Shown one piece after another: positions 55,954 through 64,000 of a stretch of 64,000 bases of DNA. The stretch lies in contig NC_083641.1 in assembly GCF_963576545.1 (NCBI RefSeq), positions 18,112,523-18,176,522 of the forward strand. Direction: 5' to 3'. Source of the DNA: Limanda limanda. Lineage: Eukaryota > Chordata > Actinopteri > Pleuronectiformes > Pleuronectidae. The notes below the pieces were generated by a model. That model did not search any database and was not told where the DNA came from. It saw only the letters and a program-made list of their open reading frames with translations. The position numbers were made by a program, and so were the translations under genes. Position 1 is the stretch's first letter. The number at the start of each line of letters is the position of its first letter.

Positions 55954-56878
55954 TGTTTCCAATTACAAATGTAGCAATCGGATAATAAAAAAATGATAGC
56001 AATCATCACTAGCATTAGTATTTTAAATTAGTATTTTTTTTAGCACAAGTATTTTAAAAAAAGCAGTGGTATTGAATTGGTACTCTGTGTCAAATGATAT
56101 TTAAAGTCCAGTTATCAGAATCCCTATTAGGAGTGGGGGAATATATATGTAAATAAAAATATATTTCTAAAGTCTATATCAGAAAGGTTTTCTTACATCA
56201 ATCTGGATCAATATCGGCCTCAATAATAGTGTGATAGAGTATTTTCCTTATTTTGTGTTTTCCTTATTTCTTCTGTCAGTGCTCATGGACTAGTCTTTAT
56301 CATAAAGCCGAGTTCTTAAGATCTCGACCATCGTTTGAATCTTTTGGCTATTTAGGGCCCGAGCACCGAATGGTGGGAGACAGTGAGACATGAGGCCCTA
56401 TTGAAATTGTAAGGACATTTTATTGCTCACGCTACATCAGAGCCCCTACTTAAACAAATCTATAGGTCTGTATGTAATAATACTGATGAGGCCACCTACT
56501 GGCAACAGGAAATAAGCTTTGTTTTACAACTATCATTCAATTTATAGTGTGGACCATTATGAGCAATTAGCAGGCAAGAATTGACATCACGTGACGGACG
56601 CAGAAAGGGAAGCGTTTATCCTCTCCGCAGTGCACAAAACGCATGCAACGCTTCAAAAAGCATGTGCTCAGGCCCATTCAGTGCTACTTTTCAGTCCTAG
56701 AAATTGTTGTTTATTTTTGGTTTTACTGTTTGAGATGGTTTAATTTAATTATTGAGTATTTCTACTTCACTGTCTTAGTACTTTTACTTGAAATGGAATA
56801 TTACTTTACTGTCTTGGTGCTTTTACCTCAGTGAATGATCCGAATTCTTCTTCCACCATTGGTTAAGTTTATTTTGTG
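55954..56878. repeat. Duplicated segment, part B (A1 and A2 fused)
   Basis: The first part (55,954-56,292) matches 43,828-44,159 and the second part (56,291-56,878) matches 46,045-46,674. The two meet at catggac-ta-gtctttat with a 2-bp overlap TA, whereas at the rab4b locus 1,885 bp with exon 1 and promoter lie between them. This is the signature of a duplication followed by an internal deletion with microhomology. Confidence 0.9.
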
Positions 56879-57032
56879 GCTTATACAGAGTATTTCAAAT
56901 ATGCAGTATTCGCAATTTCGTTGCCTCTTCGTCCTCCAGTCCAACAGGGGTCGCTGCTGGCTCGGAGTCGCTGTTTTCCTGCCGCTGGCTCTCTTTGTTC
57001 TCTCAGAGACTCAGAGCGCAGAGAGGAGCAAC
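56879..57032 (+). promoter_or_regulatory. Presumed promoter and 5' UTR of the zinc-finger first exon
   Basis: The text between the end of duplicated segment B and the ATG at 57,033 changes to GC-rich, CpG-bearing sequence with ctcttcgtcctcc and agagactcagagcgcagaga, typical of this gene family's 5' UTR. No TATA box is seen at a suitable distance. Confidence 0.4.
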
Positions 57033-57327
57033 ATGGCAGCCATGCAGCTGCTGCGTGTGTCGGTACATGAGCGGATCAGCGCAGCCGCTGAAGACTTCCT
57101 GCTGCAGGTGGAGAAAGGAGGAGGAAAGGATCAAGTCCCGGAGCTGAGAGCAATGCTCTCCGAGCGGCTAATGGCGGCGGAGGAGGAGATCTTCGGGGTG
57201 CTTGAGGAAACCTTGGCAGAGTACGAGGAGCGAGTGGAGCGGTCCGAAAGGTCCGAGCGGGAGATCTGCCGCCAGAGGAGGCTGCTCGATGCCGCGATGC
57301 AGCCCGAAGTCCGGCTGCACAGAGCTG
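57033..57327 (+). CDS. C2H2 zinc-finger protein, first exon (orphaned)
   Basis: The exon reads MAAMQLLRVSVHERIS, then AAAEDFLLQVEKGG, LSERLMAAEEEIFGVLEE and EVRLHRA, the conserved N-terminal coiled-coil exon of the teleost C2H2 family. It has 98 codons plus one base and a GTCAGT donor at 57,328. Its phase fits the acceptor of the finger exon at 51,887 ([14 protein letters not shown]). That exon, however, lies upstream. After the donor only 6 bp of intron precede a hAT target duplication (57,334-57,341). No finger exon follows in the window before the P-element remnant. Upstream in-frame ATGs (56,835) are not part of the family pattern. Confidence 0.85.
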
Positions 57328-57333
57328 GTCAGT

Positions 57334-57420
57334 CCCTAGAGCAGTGGTTCTCACAGATTTATATATAATGACTATATGTCTCGTCTGCGTTGCCGGCCAA
57401 CGGAGACGAACGTCCGCACA
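57334..57420. mobile_element. hAT left end with target duplication CCCTAGAG
   Basis: CCCTAGAG (57,334-57,341) is followed by CAGTGGTTCTCA, a hAT terminus that matches the right end at 51,361-51,372 in 11 of 12 bases when inverted. The element text soon departs from hAT consensus (cagatttatatata), so only the tip may be left. Confidence 0.6.
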
Positions 57421-58700
57421 TGGCGGCCATCTTGCTACGGGGCAGCTCGCTCACCCATAACATTGTGTTGGTAGTGGTAAATAACCATAACTTACTCAAT
57501 TTTCTACCGATTTTTAAACGGATTGGTCTGTTATAAACGTCAGAGATGTAGTAACGACACGGCATTGTTATGAATAATTGTTTTGTTTTAAAAAATAGTA
57601 TTATGTTCCAAAAATAGGTACAAGATTTCCCTTTACAAATATACATCAAGAAATGCTACATGTTGAAATCCCCACCCTTTACAGAGATGTATACTTATGA
57701 ATAATTATAATAATAACCATGGGTTTTCATATGAAAATAACATTAAACAAAACAGATAGGTTCAATAAATACACACATGCACAAGATACAGAATGGCAAC
57801 ATGAGATATATGTATACTTTTATAATAGGAATATTACTAATATAATAAAATAATTTGAATTATTAAATGTTTAGTTTAAACAAGTGACACACACACTACC
57901 TCACAGAGAGACACACACATGCGTACAGAGATACACACACTCATCGCTACATCTTTCACTATAGAGACATCATGTAGCACAAGAGCATTGATTTCTGCTG
58001 ATAGCAAAGTGGTACAATTCAATCACACAACACACACACACTTTCTGTCACACACCGACACACACACACACACAGAGATTAGATGGATCTTTTTTGTTAC
58101 TGAGGGAGAGTAAAGCGCCTTAGTCTAACAGACATGGCGGTGGATGTCTGATCAGAAACACAGGCCAGAAGACGAGAGACTGTTTATATTATCATCATCA
58201 TCAGAGGATGTTATTATTACTGATGTAACTTCAGACTAAACTCCAAAAGGTTTCCTGCTGTATGTCAAAAGTCCAGTTCACTCAAATCACAGAGACATAT
58301 CTCCCTTCTATCTGTGGTGGTGGAACGCCACAGAACAAACGTTGTTTTCCACAAAGACACATGGATGTCAATGCAAACATCGACAGAACTTAACTGATAA
58401 TCAATAAATCGTTTAAATAGCTGCTTTGAGGTTCTATAGTATGAGAATATGCTGCTGTTCTTAGTTTTATTTATACAACCATAACTGGAATCATTTTGTG
58501 ATGTGGGTTAAACTGTCACTTTATACTTTATTATGGTATTTATGGACTGTGCACATTAATAACAACACTGTAAATATGTCAGAGTTTGTCAAGAGGATAC
58601 GTTTCATCTGTGGTACCTTGCCAGATTGCTTGGCCTGATTTATAATCATGAGTAGCACCTGACCAGTACACCAGTTAGCCAACAGCTTTGGTTTCTTTTC
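57421..58700. other. Stretch without supported gene
   Basis: A GCGGCCATCTTG word at 57,423-57,434 fits the YY1 consensus, which often sits at transposon or gene promoters. CA-rich strips lie at 57,887-57,945 and 58,024-58,075. No exon is recognised. Confidence 0.35.
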
Positions 58701-58815
58701 TATTTGCATGTGTTTTCTTTTTTCTGAGCCACCGTAGTATCTGCTGCTGCCTCCAAAGATCCACATCCCTCAGACTCCAATCCGCAAGTAGTTTCAGGCA
58801 AAACCGCATAACAGT

Positions 58816-58900
<85 letters not shown>
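58816..58900. repeat. (AC)n microsatellite, 85 bp
   Basis: About 42 uninterrupted AC units occur. The tract lies directly at the C-terminal end of the P-element-like reading frame on the minus strand, which runs into it. Confidence 0.97.
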
Positions 58901-58903
<3 letters not shown>

Positions 58904-59353
58904 CTCCACTGTTTTATTTAGCTGCTGTCGCATGTTGTTGCTCTGTAAGCTCAGTGTAGCAGTTTTTGCGATGTGGTGTAGCCTTAGCTTAAAAAACAGG
59001 GACACAACTAATGTAAGCAGCGTATGGTGGTGGCTGTCTATTCCATACTGCGTGTCGCTGATGTGCAGCACAAAGACATCCTCTGACCCGATCCTCTTTC
59101 GTACAATGTACATGACCTCCAGCAGTTTGATGGGCTGTGATTGTCCGAAACTCGATGATGCCTGGCAAATGACCCACCAATGCTGCCCTGATGACCCTCA
59201 CTGTGCCCTCTGATGGAATCCCCAGGCCTCCATTGTTTCTTAGTGACAGCAGGTGGTAGCTCTGGTCCTTGATGGCAGATGCAGTGTCTGTCACCAGGCT
59301 GGCACGGCAGACATCACAGGACAGCTTCTTCAGTGCCCGTCGCACAACAAATC
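58901..59353 (-). pseudogene. P-like last exon, frameshifted
   Basis: The first part reads GFVVRRALKKLSCDVC and RNNGGLGIPSEGTVRVI; from about 59,145 on, the family-like text continues in another frame as KLLEVMYIVRKRIGSEDV and FKLRLHHIAK. The shift lies between about 59,140 and 59,190. The frame then runs into the (AC)n tract. Confidence 0.75.
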
Positions 59354-59522
59354 CTGAAATTTGAGTTAGTATAATAATATCATAACTTATAATAATAAAT
59401 AATAAGCATGGGGAAATTAAGGGGACATTTCTCTTTTTGGACTATCGTCAGATTGTTTTCCCACAGATTTGACTACTGGCTCTATCGGTTATAGGCAAAA
59501 TCGACATTCAGTCAGCCTTTAC

Positions 59523-59822
59523 CTGAAATGTACACGAGAGCGTTGTCCACAAGACCATCGAAGCGGACGGGAAGGTAGCTGTGGTCATGTATTAGGGCAG
59601 GAATGTCAGCAAACAGGGATGGAAGATCTTCTTCTCCTCCTGCTGCAAAGGACATATCTACAGCTGACAGGCTTGTAGAGGTATCGATGACCGCTGGTCG
59701 GGACTCTGTCTCATCCTGCACTGTCACATTGCCTCTGCATGGTTTGAGAGCTCCACACTGGGCCATCAGCTTCCTAAATATGTATTTGAACTGGCTGGCA
59801 TTAGGGTTATTATTCCAGCCAC
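59523..59822 (-). pseudogene. P-like exon: GGWNNNP motif
   Basis: The 300-nt exon reads GWNNNPNASQFKYIFRKL to DGLVDNALVYIS. Its borders (acceptor after a T-run, donor GTAAAG) keep phase with both neighbours. Confidence 0.85.
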
Positions 59823-60217
59823 CTTAAAAAAACACAAGATATACGAGTATATTACACAGCTATTCAATATATGCTTTAAAATGTTTTATGCTTAAAAAAA
59901 AACAAGACAAATTAGAACTAGCCACCCCTAAATGATCTTTCCACATAAATTAAGTTGAATGACATTATCAAACAATTCAGACTGTATCAGTGGTGATACA
60001 TTTTGCAAACAGATAGTCAAACACACAGACATTTTTCTAAATATTCAAAATAGTTTGTGACACTTCGAGGTAATGTGTATGTCTTCAGAAAACACATTTT
60101 ACCAAAAATGAAAAAAACAAGAACATATGGGCCGACCAACTGAAAACAATACAAGCATTTGCTGAAGCTTTGTGTCACTTAGTGTTGCGGCTGGTAAATA
60201 TAAATTATGAACCCTAC

Positions 60218-60363
60218 CAGATGCTCTTATGGAGTTAAAGAGAAGTTCCAAGTGGTCCTGGCTGAATCTGTACGTCAAGACTTATCGCTGTCCTTCAATC
60301 AGCACAGGAACCATCAACAGCAACGTATCAATGTTTATGATGTAGCCCAGGACAGAGAGGAAC
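60218..60363 (-). pseudogene. P-like exon with in-frame stop
   Basis: The 146-nt exon reads FLSVLGYIINIDTLLL, MVPVLIEGQR, a TAA stop (60,282-60,284), then VLTYRFSQDHLELLFNSI. The SQDHLELLF motif is diagnostic for this transposase family. Confidence 0.85.
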
Positions 60364-61123
60364 CTTCAAAAGCAAATATTGTATTACTATGATGATTCTG
60401 CCAAAACAGGACACAAGAAAGCAGGGATGCAAACTAACAGTATAGGGTGAAAATAGTGAATGCTCCCAGAGCAGCACTTCTCAGGGCAGACACTAATCCC
60501 CATTTCAAACAATTCACTTCTTTGCCATTTGGGGGAGGGGGGCTGACTAGTTTGCATCCCTGACCTTAAACTATAATCAGTGTGAGGTTTAGGATCCGAA
60601 AAATTACTTTTAGGACACTAAACCTTCTTGAATCAATTCACAACTTAACATGCAGACCATGCAATACCTACCGTTATGACACCGATATCTGGGAAGAAAA
60701 AACTGAATACAAGAGAATTGGAACACAGACAAATTTGCAGGCAGCGAACACATTGGAGCAAGATATTATCATATGAATAATATATAATACGTACCACTTT
60801 ATGAACTTGACGCAGACAGAAAAGAGCATCTCATGAACTCGATGCAGAAGATAGTAGATAAACAAGAGAACATAGCATCTGTTGAACTTATTAATTGGAC
60901 TTGAGGGATGCACTGAAACCGGTAGAGTTTTACCTTAGATAATTTAATGATTTGTAAATTGACTACTTGTATATATCTAACGAAGAATAAAATAAACCCC
61001 TATTTTCTAAATCATCAGTCTCATTCTGATAATTTTAATAATAATTAAGAATTTGTACTGGGTATTGGCGACAACAAATGGTGTCAGTGCATCACTAATT
61101 GAACAGTCACTATTTTAAAATAC

Positions 61124-61296
61124 CTCTTTGTTCGGTAAAGGGGTTTGCCATCCTCCATCTTCAAAGTGAGCAAGTACCCCCTGGCTTTTATCAAGACCTC
61201 CGTGGTGCTTGTCCAATTCCTAGAACCAAGGGGGGCTTTGAACCCTCTGGCTCTGGGATTGCGACTGTTCAAGATGTCAAACAGCCTGTCTGTTAT
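61124..61296 (-). pseudogene. P-like exon: FDILNSR and GFKAPL motifs
   Basis: The 173-nt exon reads ITDRLFDILNSRNPRAR, GFKAPLGSRNW and ARGYLLTLKMEDG. It ends two bases into an Arg codon (donor GTATTT), which fits the next exon. Confidence 0.8.
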
Positions 61297-61825
61297 CTAT
61301 AAACAAATGTATATATTAACTGAAAGCACTGAAAATCATCACTATAACTTAGTGTCAACAGGTATCAGATAGTAAACACCCAAGTATGAGGCATAGTTTC
61401 ATTTCTCTCCATTTCCTCTCCATTTCCTCTGTGGCTATGCTTTTTAAAATTAAATTGCTGCATTGCTTTAATCCTGTAAATCTGAGATTTGACAATAAGG
61501 GTGCTTTGAGGAAAGTATGTGGTAGGTATAAACAGTTTTAACCAAGTTCTTGCATATTGTTGAATTTGAGGAGGGTCATAATTATTTAATCGTTCCTGAT
61601 GCAAAAATGAAAAAAAAGAAAAGAAAAAGATAACAGGTTAATCCTGGTGGCATTCACATTTAACAAACCTCGCTTTGGGGTAGCTGACCAACAGATCAAC
61701 AACAAAGGGAGGGTGGGTGTTAAAAGGTTAAAGGGGTTAAAGCAATTATCACTCAAATGTTGGTAAGAACAGTAGAATGTTGGTAAAAGTTTTTTGTCAA
61801 TGATGCAAATCCCTAGCTGCATTAC

Positions 61826-61939
61826 CTTAATCAATTCTGAAGTAGCCTCACAACCTTTGAACTCTGCATAGCCCACGTCCTGCAAGGTGCGGAGCGCCAC
61901 TGCCACAGAGTTACTCAAACTCTTAGCAGCCAGGAGGAC
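61826..61939 (-). pseudogene. P-like exon: SNSVA and GCEAT motifs
   Basis: The 114-nt exon reads VLLAAKSLSNSVAVAL to FKGCEATSELIK between an aatcaag acceptor and a GTAATG donor. It corresponds to the helical region after the catalytic core of P transposases. Confidence 0.8.
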
Positions 61940-62129
61940 CTTGATTGAGTTTATAAGGAGAAATGTTCTCTACAGCGCTACAAGATGCGAAAATCATCAA
62001 AAAGTATAAAAACACAATAAAGTAATTAAATTTGCCCGGGAGTGTGGTGTGTAGGGCTTGAAAAGGCACATGATCTCCCTTCACTTTTTCCCTTTTCCCT
62101 GTGAGCCCTTCTGTAAAATGAGAGGATCA

Positions 62130-62638
62130 AGGAAACGAAGAGTCGACAACAAAATACTTTTTCACTGAAGTCCAATCGAAGGCTGTATGTCTGATATGCC
62201 GAGAAACTGTCGCAGTTTTCATGGAGTACAACATCAGCCGTCACTTTGCTACGAAGCATGCTAACTACGCTAGCAAGCAGTCAACGCAAGAACGGGTGGC
62301 TGCAGCTCAGAGGTTGGCGACTTATTTACAGACTCAGCAACATTTTTTTCACAGACAAACTGCGATTAAAGAGTCATCTACCAAGGCATGTTTTTTGGGG
62401 GCATTCGAAATAGCAAAGGCTAGCAAGCCTTTCTCTGAAGGCGAGTTTTTGTTAAATGGCCTTGCAAATAAGTCCTTTGCTACTTGGTAAAGGCCAAATC
62501 ATGTAATGATTTTTCCATGTCATTTATATTAGTTCACAAAAACACTCAATCCATCTGTTCCTGGCCCGGCCCCTCTGTCAAATTTTAGAACCCATTGTGG
62601 CCCGCGAGTCAAAAAGTTTGCCCACCCCTGCTTTAGAC
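62130..62638 (+). mobile_element. Internally deleted hAT element with BED-finger fragment
   Basis: From about 62,164 the plus strand reads TEVQSKAVCLICRETVAVF, then EYNISRHFATKHANY and KASKPFSEGEFLL, the BED-type zinc-finger N-terminus of hAT transposases of the ZBED/GTF2IRD2-like group. The frame is shifted before this point and the catalytic part is deleted. The right terminus gtttgcccacccctg ends at 62,630, next to ctttagac, a possible target duplication. The left terminus was not found; it should lie between about 61,940 and 62,130. Confidence 0.75.
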
Positions 62639-62722
62639 CATGCAGATGGAGTGTAAGGGCAAAATCTCTCTGGGCCTTGGTGTACTCTACGCCCTGCCTC
62701 TGCAGGAGATGAACCGGAAGAT
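62639..62722 (-). pseudogene. P-like exon truncated by a hAT element
   Basis: After a tttcag acceptor the frame reads DLPVHLLQRQGVEYTKAQ, then RDFALTLHLHG and LK, and stops at the hAT terminus. In intact relatives this exon leads into the catalytic core. Confidence 0.8.
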
Positions 62723-62827
62723 CTGAAATTCAATTAGCAACACTGATTCAGTAGGTCTCCTTTTAATAGTAACTAGGAAGCCAACAAAGAACATAAATTA
62801 CACAAAATATTTGTTTTATTATTTTAC

Positions 62828-62942
62828 CTAAGTAGCATTCAAGCTTGTCTTTCAGCTCTTCGTTGATGAGATTTTTCTCCTTCAGTTTCTCCAGAAGAGC
62901 CTGCATGTTGTTCTTGGCCCTATTTCTCTCCTCAAGGCATTA
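62828..62942 (-). pseudogene. P-like exon: coiled-coil region, second half
   Basis: The frame resumes LEERNRAKNNMQALLE to ELKDKLECYL and ends in a GTAAAA donor. Read with the first half, it restores a heptad-rich coiled coil without a stop. Confidence 0.7.
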
Positions 62943-63774
62943 CGTCGGCTTCACACCGGACGCGTTTTCGCGTCGCGTAAACGTTAGGCTGTCACACCGG
63001 ACGCGTAAGCGTCGCGTAGATCCCTAGCACGCCGGGGCCAGGCTGCACACCGGACGGTCATCCTGCGATTCCTCTCCGTGATCACACATACAGCTGATAT
63101 TTGTCATTAACGGCAACGGTGTCCCAGCATTTGTCCTTTTTAATGTACAACACGGCCGAAGATCGTACAGCTCACTGTACTACTTCTCCACTTCAATTAT
63201 TAATTTAATGTCATCCATCTTCAAGAACTTCTCCGCTGTTTGCTCCGTTCAATGTCGGGTGTCGAGGGTAAATTACGTATTCTCCACTCAAGCCTGTGTG
63301 GAGAGTAGGTAGACAACCCCCCCCCCCCTCTCTCTCTCTCTCTTTTTATCTTTATGACTGCTTGTGTGTCTGTATCCGGAGGGGCAGAGGGGGACATTTA
63401 ATAATGTGATTGGTAAAATTGGTAAAATTAAAACTCCAGGACAACAGAAGGGGAATACAAACTATGGGATGCATATTTTATCATTTATATCATATAAAAT
63501 ATGTCCCCAATATCGTTTAAAATCATTTTTCACTGTGTTTCCCGGAGCGCTACGCTCGCGTCAAGCGCAAAAAATAGACTCGACGCCGAAACTATCGCTG
63601 CACGACGCGAGGCAGTTTTGGTGCAGCACTGCACTTCAGCGTCCGGTGTGGCCGGCACAAGAGATTAACATGGGAGTGGATGGGAGCCAGCTGTTATTTA
63701 AGGCTTGGCGGTGCGCTTACGCAACGCCTACGCGACGCCAACGCGACGCCAACGCGTCTGGTGTGTAGCCGGCC
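62943..63774. mobile_element. Harbinger-like insertion with acacc(g/a)gacgcg inverted ends
   Basis: The left end GTCGGCTTCACACCGGACGCG and the inverted right end GGCCGGCTACACACCAGACG share about 20 bp, and both carry subterminal gcgtcgcgt repeats. Inside, the minus strand holds a broken MADF-type fragment. The insertion splits one exon of the P-like gene. I could not fix the target duplication, so the superfamily call is based on the MADF fragment and the end sequence. Confidence 0.6.
63080..63218 (-). pseudogene. MADF-like protein fragment inside the insertion
   Basis: The minus strand reads MDDIKLIIEVEK, a TAG, then YSELYDLR. This resembles the N-terminus of the MADF/Myb-like accessory protein of PIF-Harbinger elements (LI--V---PELYD). 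The fragment is short and broken. Confidence 0.45.
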
Positions 63775-63917
63775 TGAGTCTTCTCCCGCTGCAGTTTCCT
63801 CACTCTCGCTGAGGCTTCTTCAAGTTTGGCCTTTATAGCCTTAGGGGAAGCAGGCAATGCATATAAGTGGTTAGTGGCCTGCCGCTTGCGCACCAATCTC
63901 CTCTCTCCAGTGGCTCC
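63775..63917 (-). pseudogene. P-like exon: coiled-coil region, first half
   Basis: After an acceptor aacaacag the frame reads GATGERRLVRKRQATNH to ARVRKLQREKTQ, the basic and coiled-coil region that follows the THAP domain. It is cut at 63,774 by the Harbinger-like insertion. Confidence 0.7.
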
Positions 63918-64000
63918 CTGTTGTTTTGGCAAAATATACAAATAAATAAATTATAGTAATATGGAAATTAACGCGTCCAGAGTCGCCGCCGCTGCCGACT

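Larger units (their letters stand above)
58901..63917 (-). pseudogene. P-element/THAP9-like transposase gene, gutted
   Basis: Minus-strand exons, 5' to 3', are about 63,775-63,917 plus 62,828-62,942 (one exon split by an insertion), 62,639-62,722, 61,826-61,939, 61,124-61,296, 60,218-60,363, 59,523-59,822 and 59,353 to about 58,901. They encode the post-THAP coiled coil, then QRDFALTLHLHG, SLSNSVAVALRTLQD with FKGCEAT, LFDILNSRNPRARGFKAP, FSQDHLELLFNSIRASGGW, GWNNNPNASQF and GFVVRRALKKLSCDVC, all known landmarks of P-superfamily transposases and THAP9. Phases agree at the junctions I could test. The catalytic middle between HLHGLK and VLLAAKSL is absent, a TAA interrupts the exon at 60,282-60,284, and the last exon is frameshifted. 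The N-terminal THAP domain would lie beyond the window. It cannot encode an active transposase. Confidence 0.85.

Noticed and set aside
56835..57032. Upstream ATG extending the zinc-finger first exon
   Set aside because: The extra residues overlap the duplicated non-coding segment B and do not fit the family's start; 57,033 does.
57400..57480. Open start MAAILLRGSS after the YY1-like word
   Set aside because: Only about 20 codons with no acceptor-matched continuation or family resemblance; more likely repeat text.

Overview
The window is nuclear DNA of a ray-finned fish, most likely a percomorph teleost. The signs are compact spliced genes with GT-AG introns, vertebrate orthologues that can be read exon by exon (ap2s1, rab4b), long CA/GA microsatellites, the teleost-specific C2H2 zinc-finger gene type, and decayed copies of teleost DNA transposons (hAT, P/THAP9-like, PIF-Harbinger-like) and a DIRS-like retroelement. 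There are no bacterial operons, CRISPR arrays or phage genes. The species cannot be fixed from the sequence alone.

Layout. Positions 1-20,900 hold no gene that I can support: microsatellites, a few old repeats and several low-repeat stretches that look like regulatory DNA. A CpG-bearing, GA-rich stretch at 20,980-21,700 looks like a promoter with a non-coding first exon of a gene running left (minus strand). Positions 24,800-31,300 are ap2s1 (plus strand, five coding exons, 142 aa), with a TATA-less promoter carrying ZNF143-like and ETS sites. Positions 31,500-35,900 hold old repeats (a tandem family with palindromic nuclear-receptor half sites and a DIRS-like gag fragment). Positions 35,944-44,852 are rab4b (minus strand, seven coding exons, 213 aa), with a CpG-rich promoter and a possible second first exon.

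From 43.8 kb to the end the window is rearranged and rich in transposons. A block flanking the rab4b promoter occurs again at 55.95-56.88 kb, but there the central 1.9 kb with rab4b exon 1 is missing. A C2H2 zinc-finger gene is split in an impossible order: its finger exon is at 51.9-52.9 kb and a matching first exon is at 57.03-57.33 kb on the same strand. The two broken intron ends carry the two ends of a hAT element with the same 8-bp target duplication. An 18S rRNA/ITS1 pseudogene at 48.2-49.2 kb is interrupted by a complete 660-bp hAT element. The right end (58.7-63.9 kb, minus strand) is a P-element/THAP9-like transposase gene whose exons still match in phase, but which has lost its catalytic middle, carries an in-frame stop and a frameshift, and hosts a hAT remnant and a Harbinger-like insertion.

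The two intact genes both act in membrane traffic: ap2s1 in clathrin-mediated endocytosis and rab4b in recycling from early endosomes. They converge (plus and minus strand) with about 6.5 kb between their stop codons.
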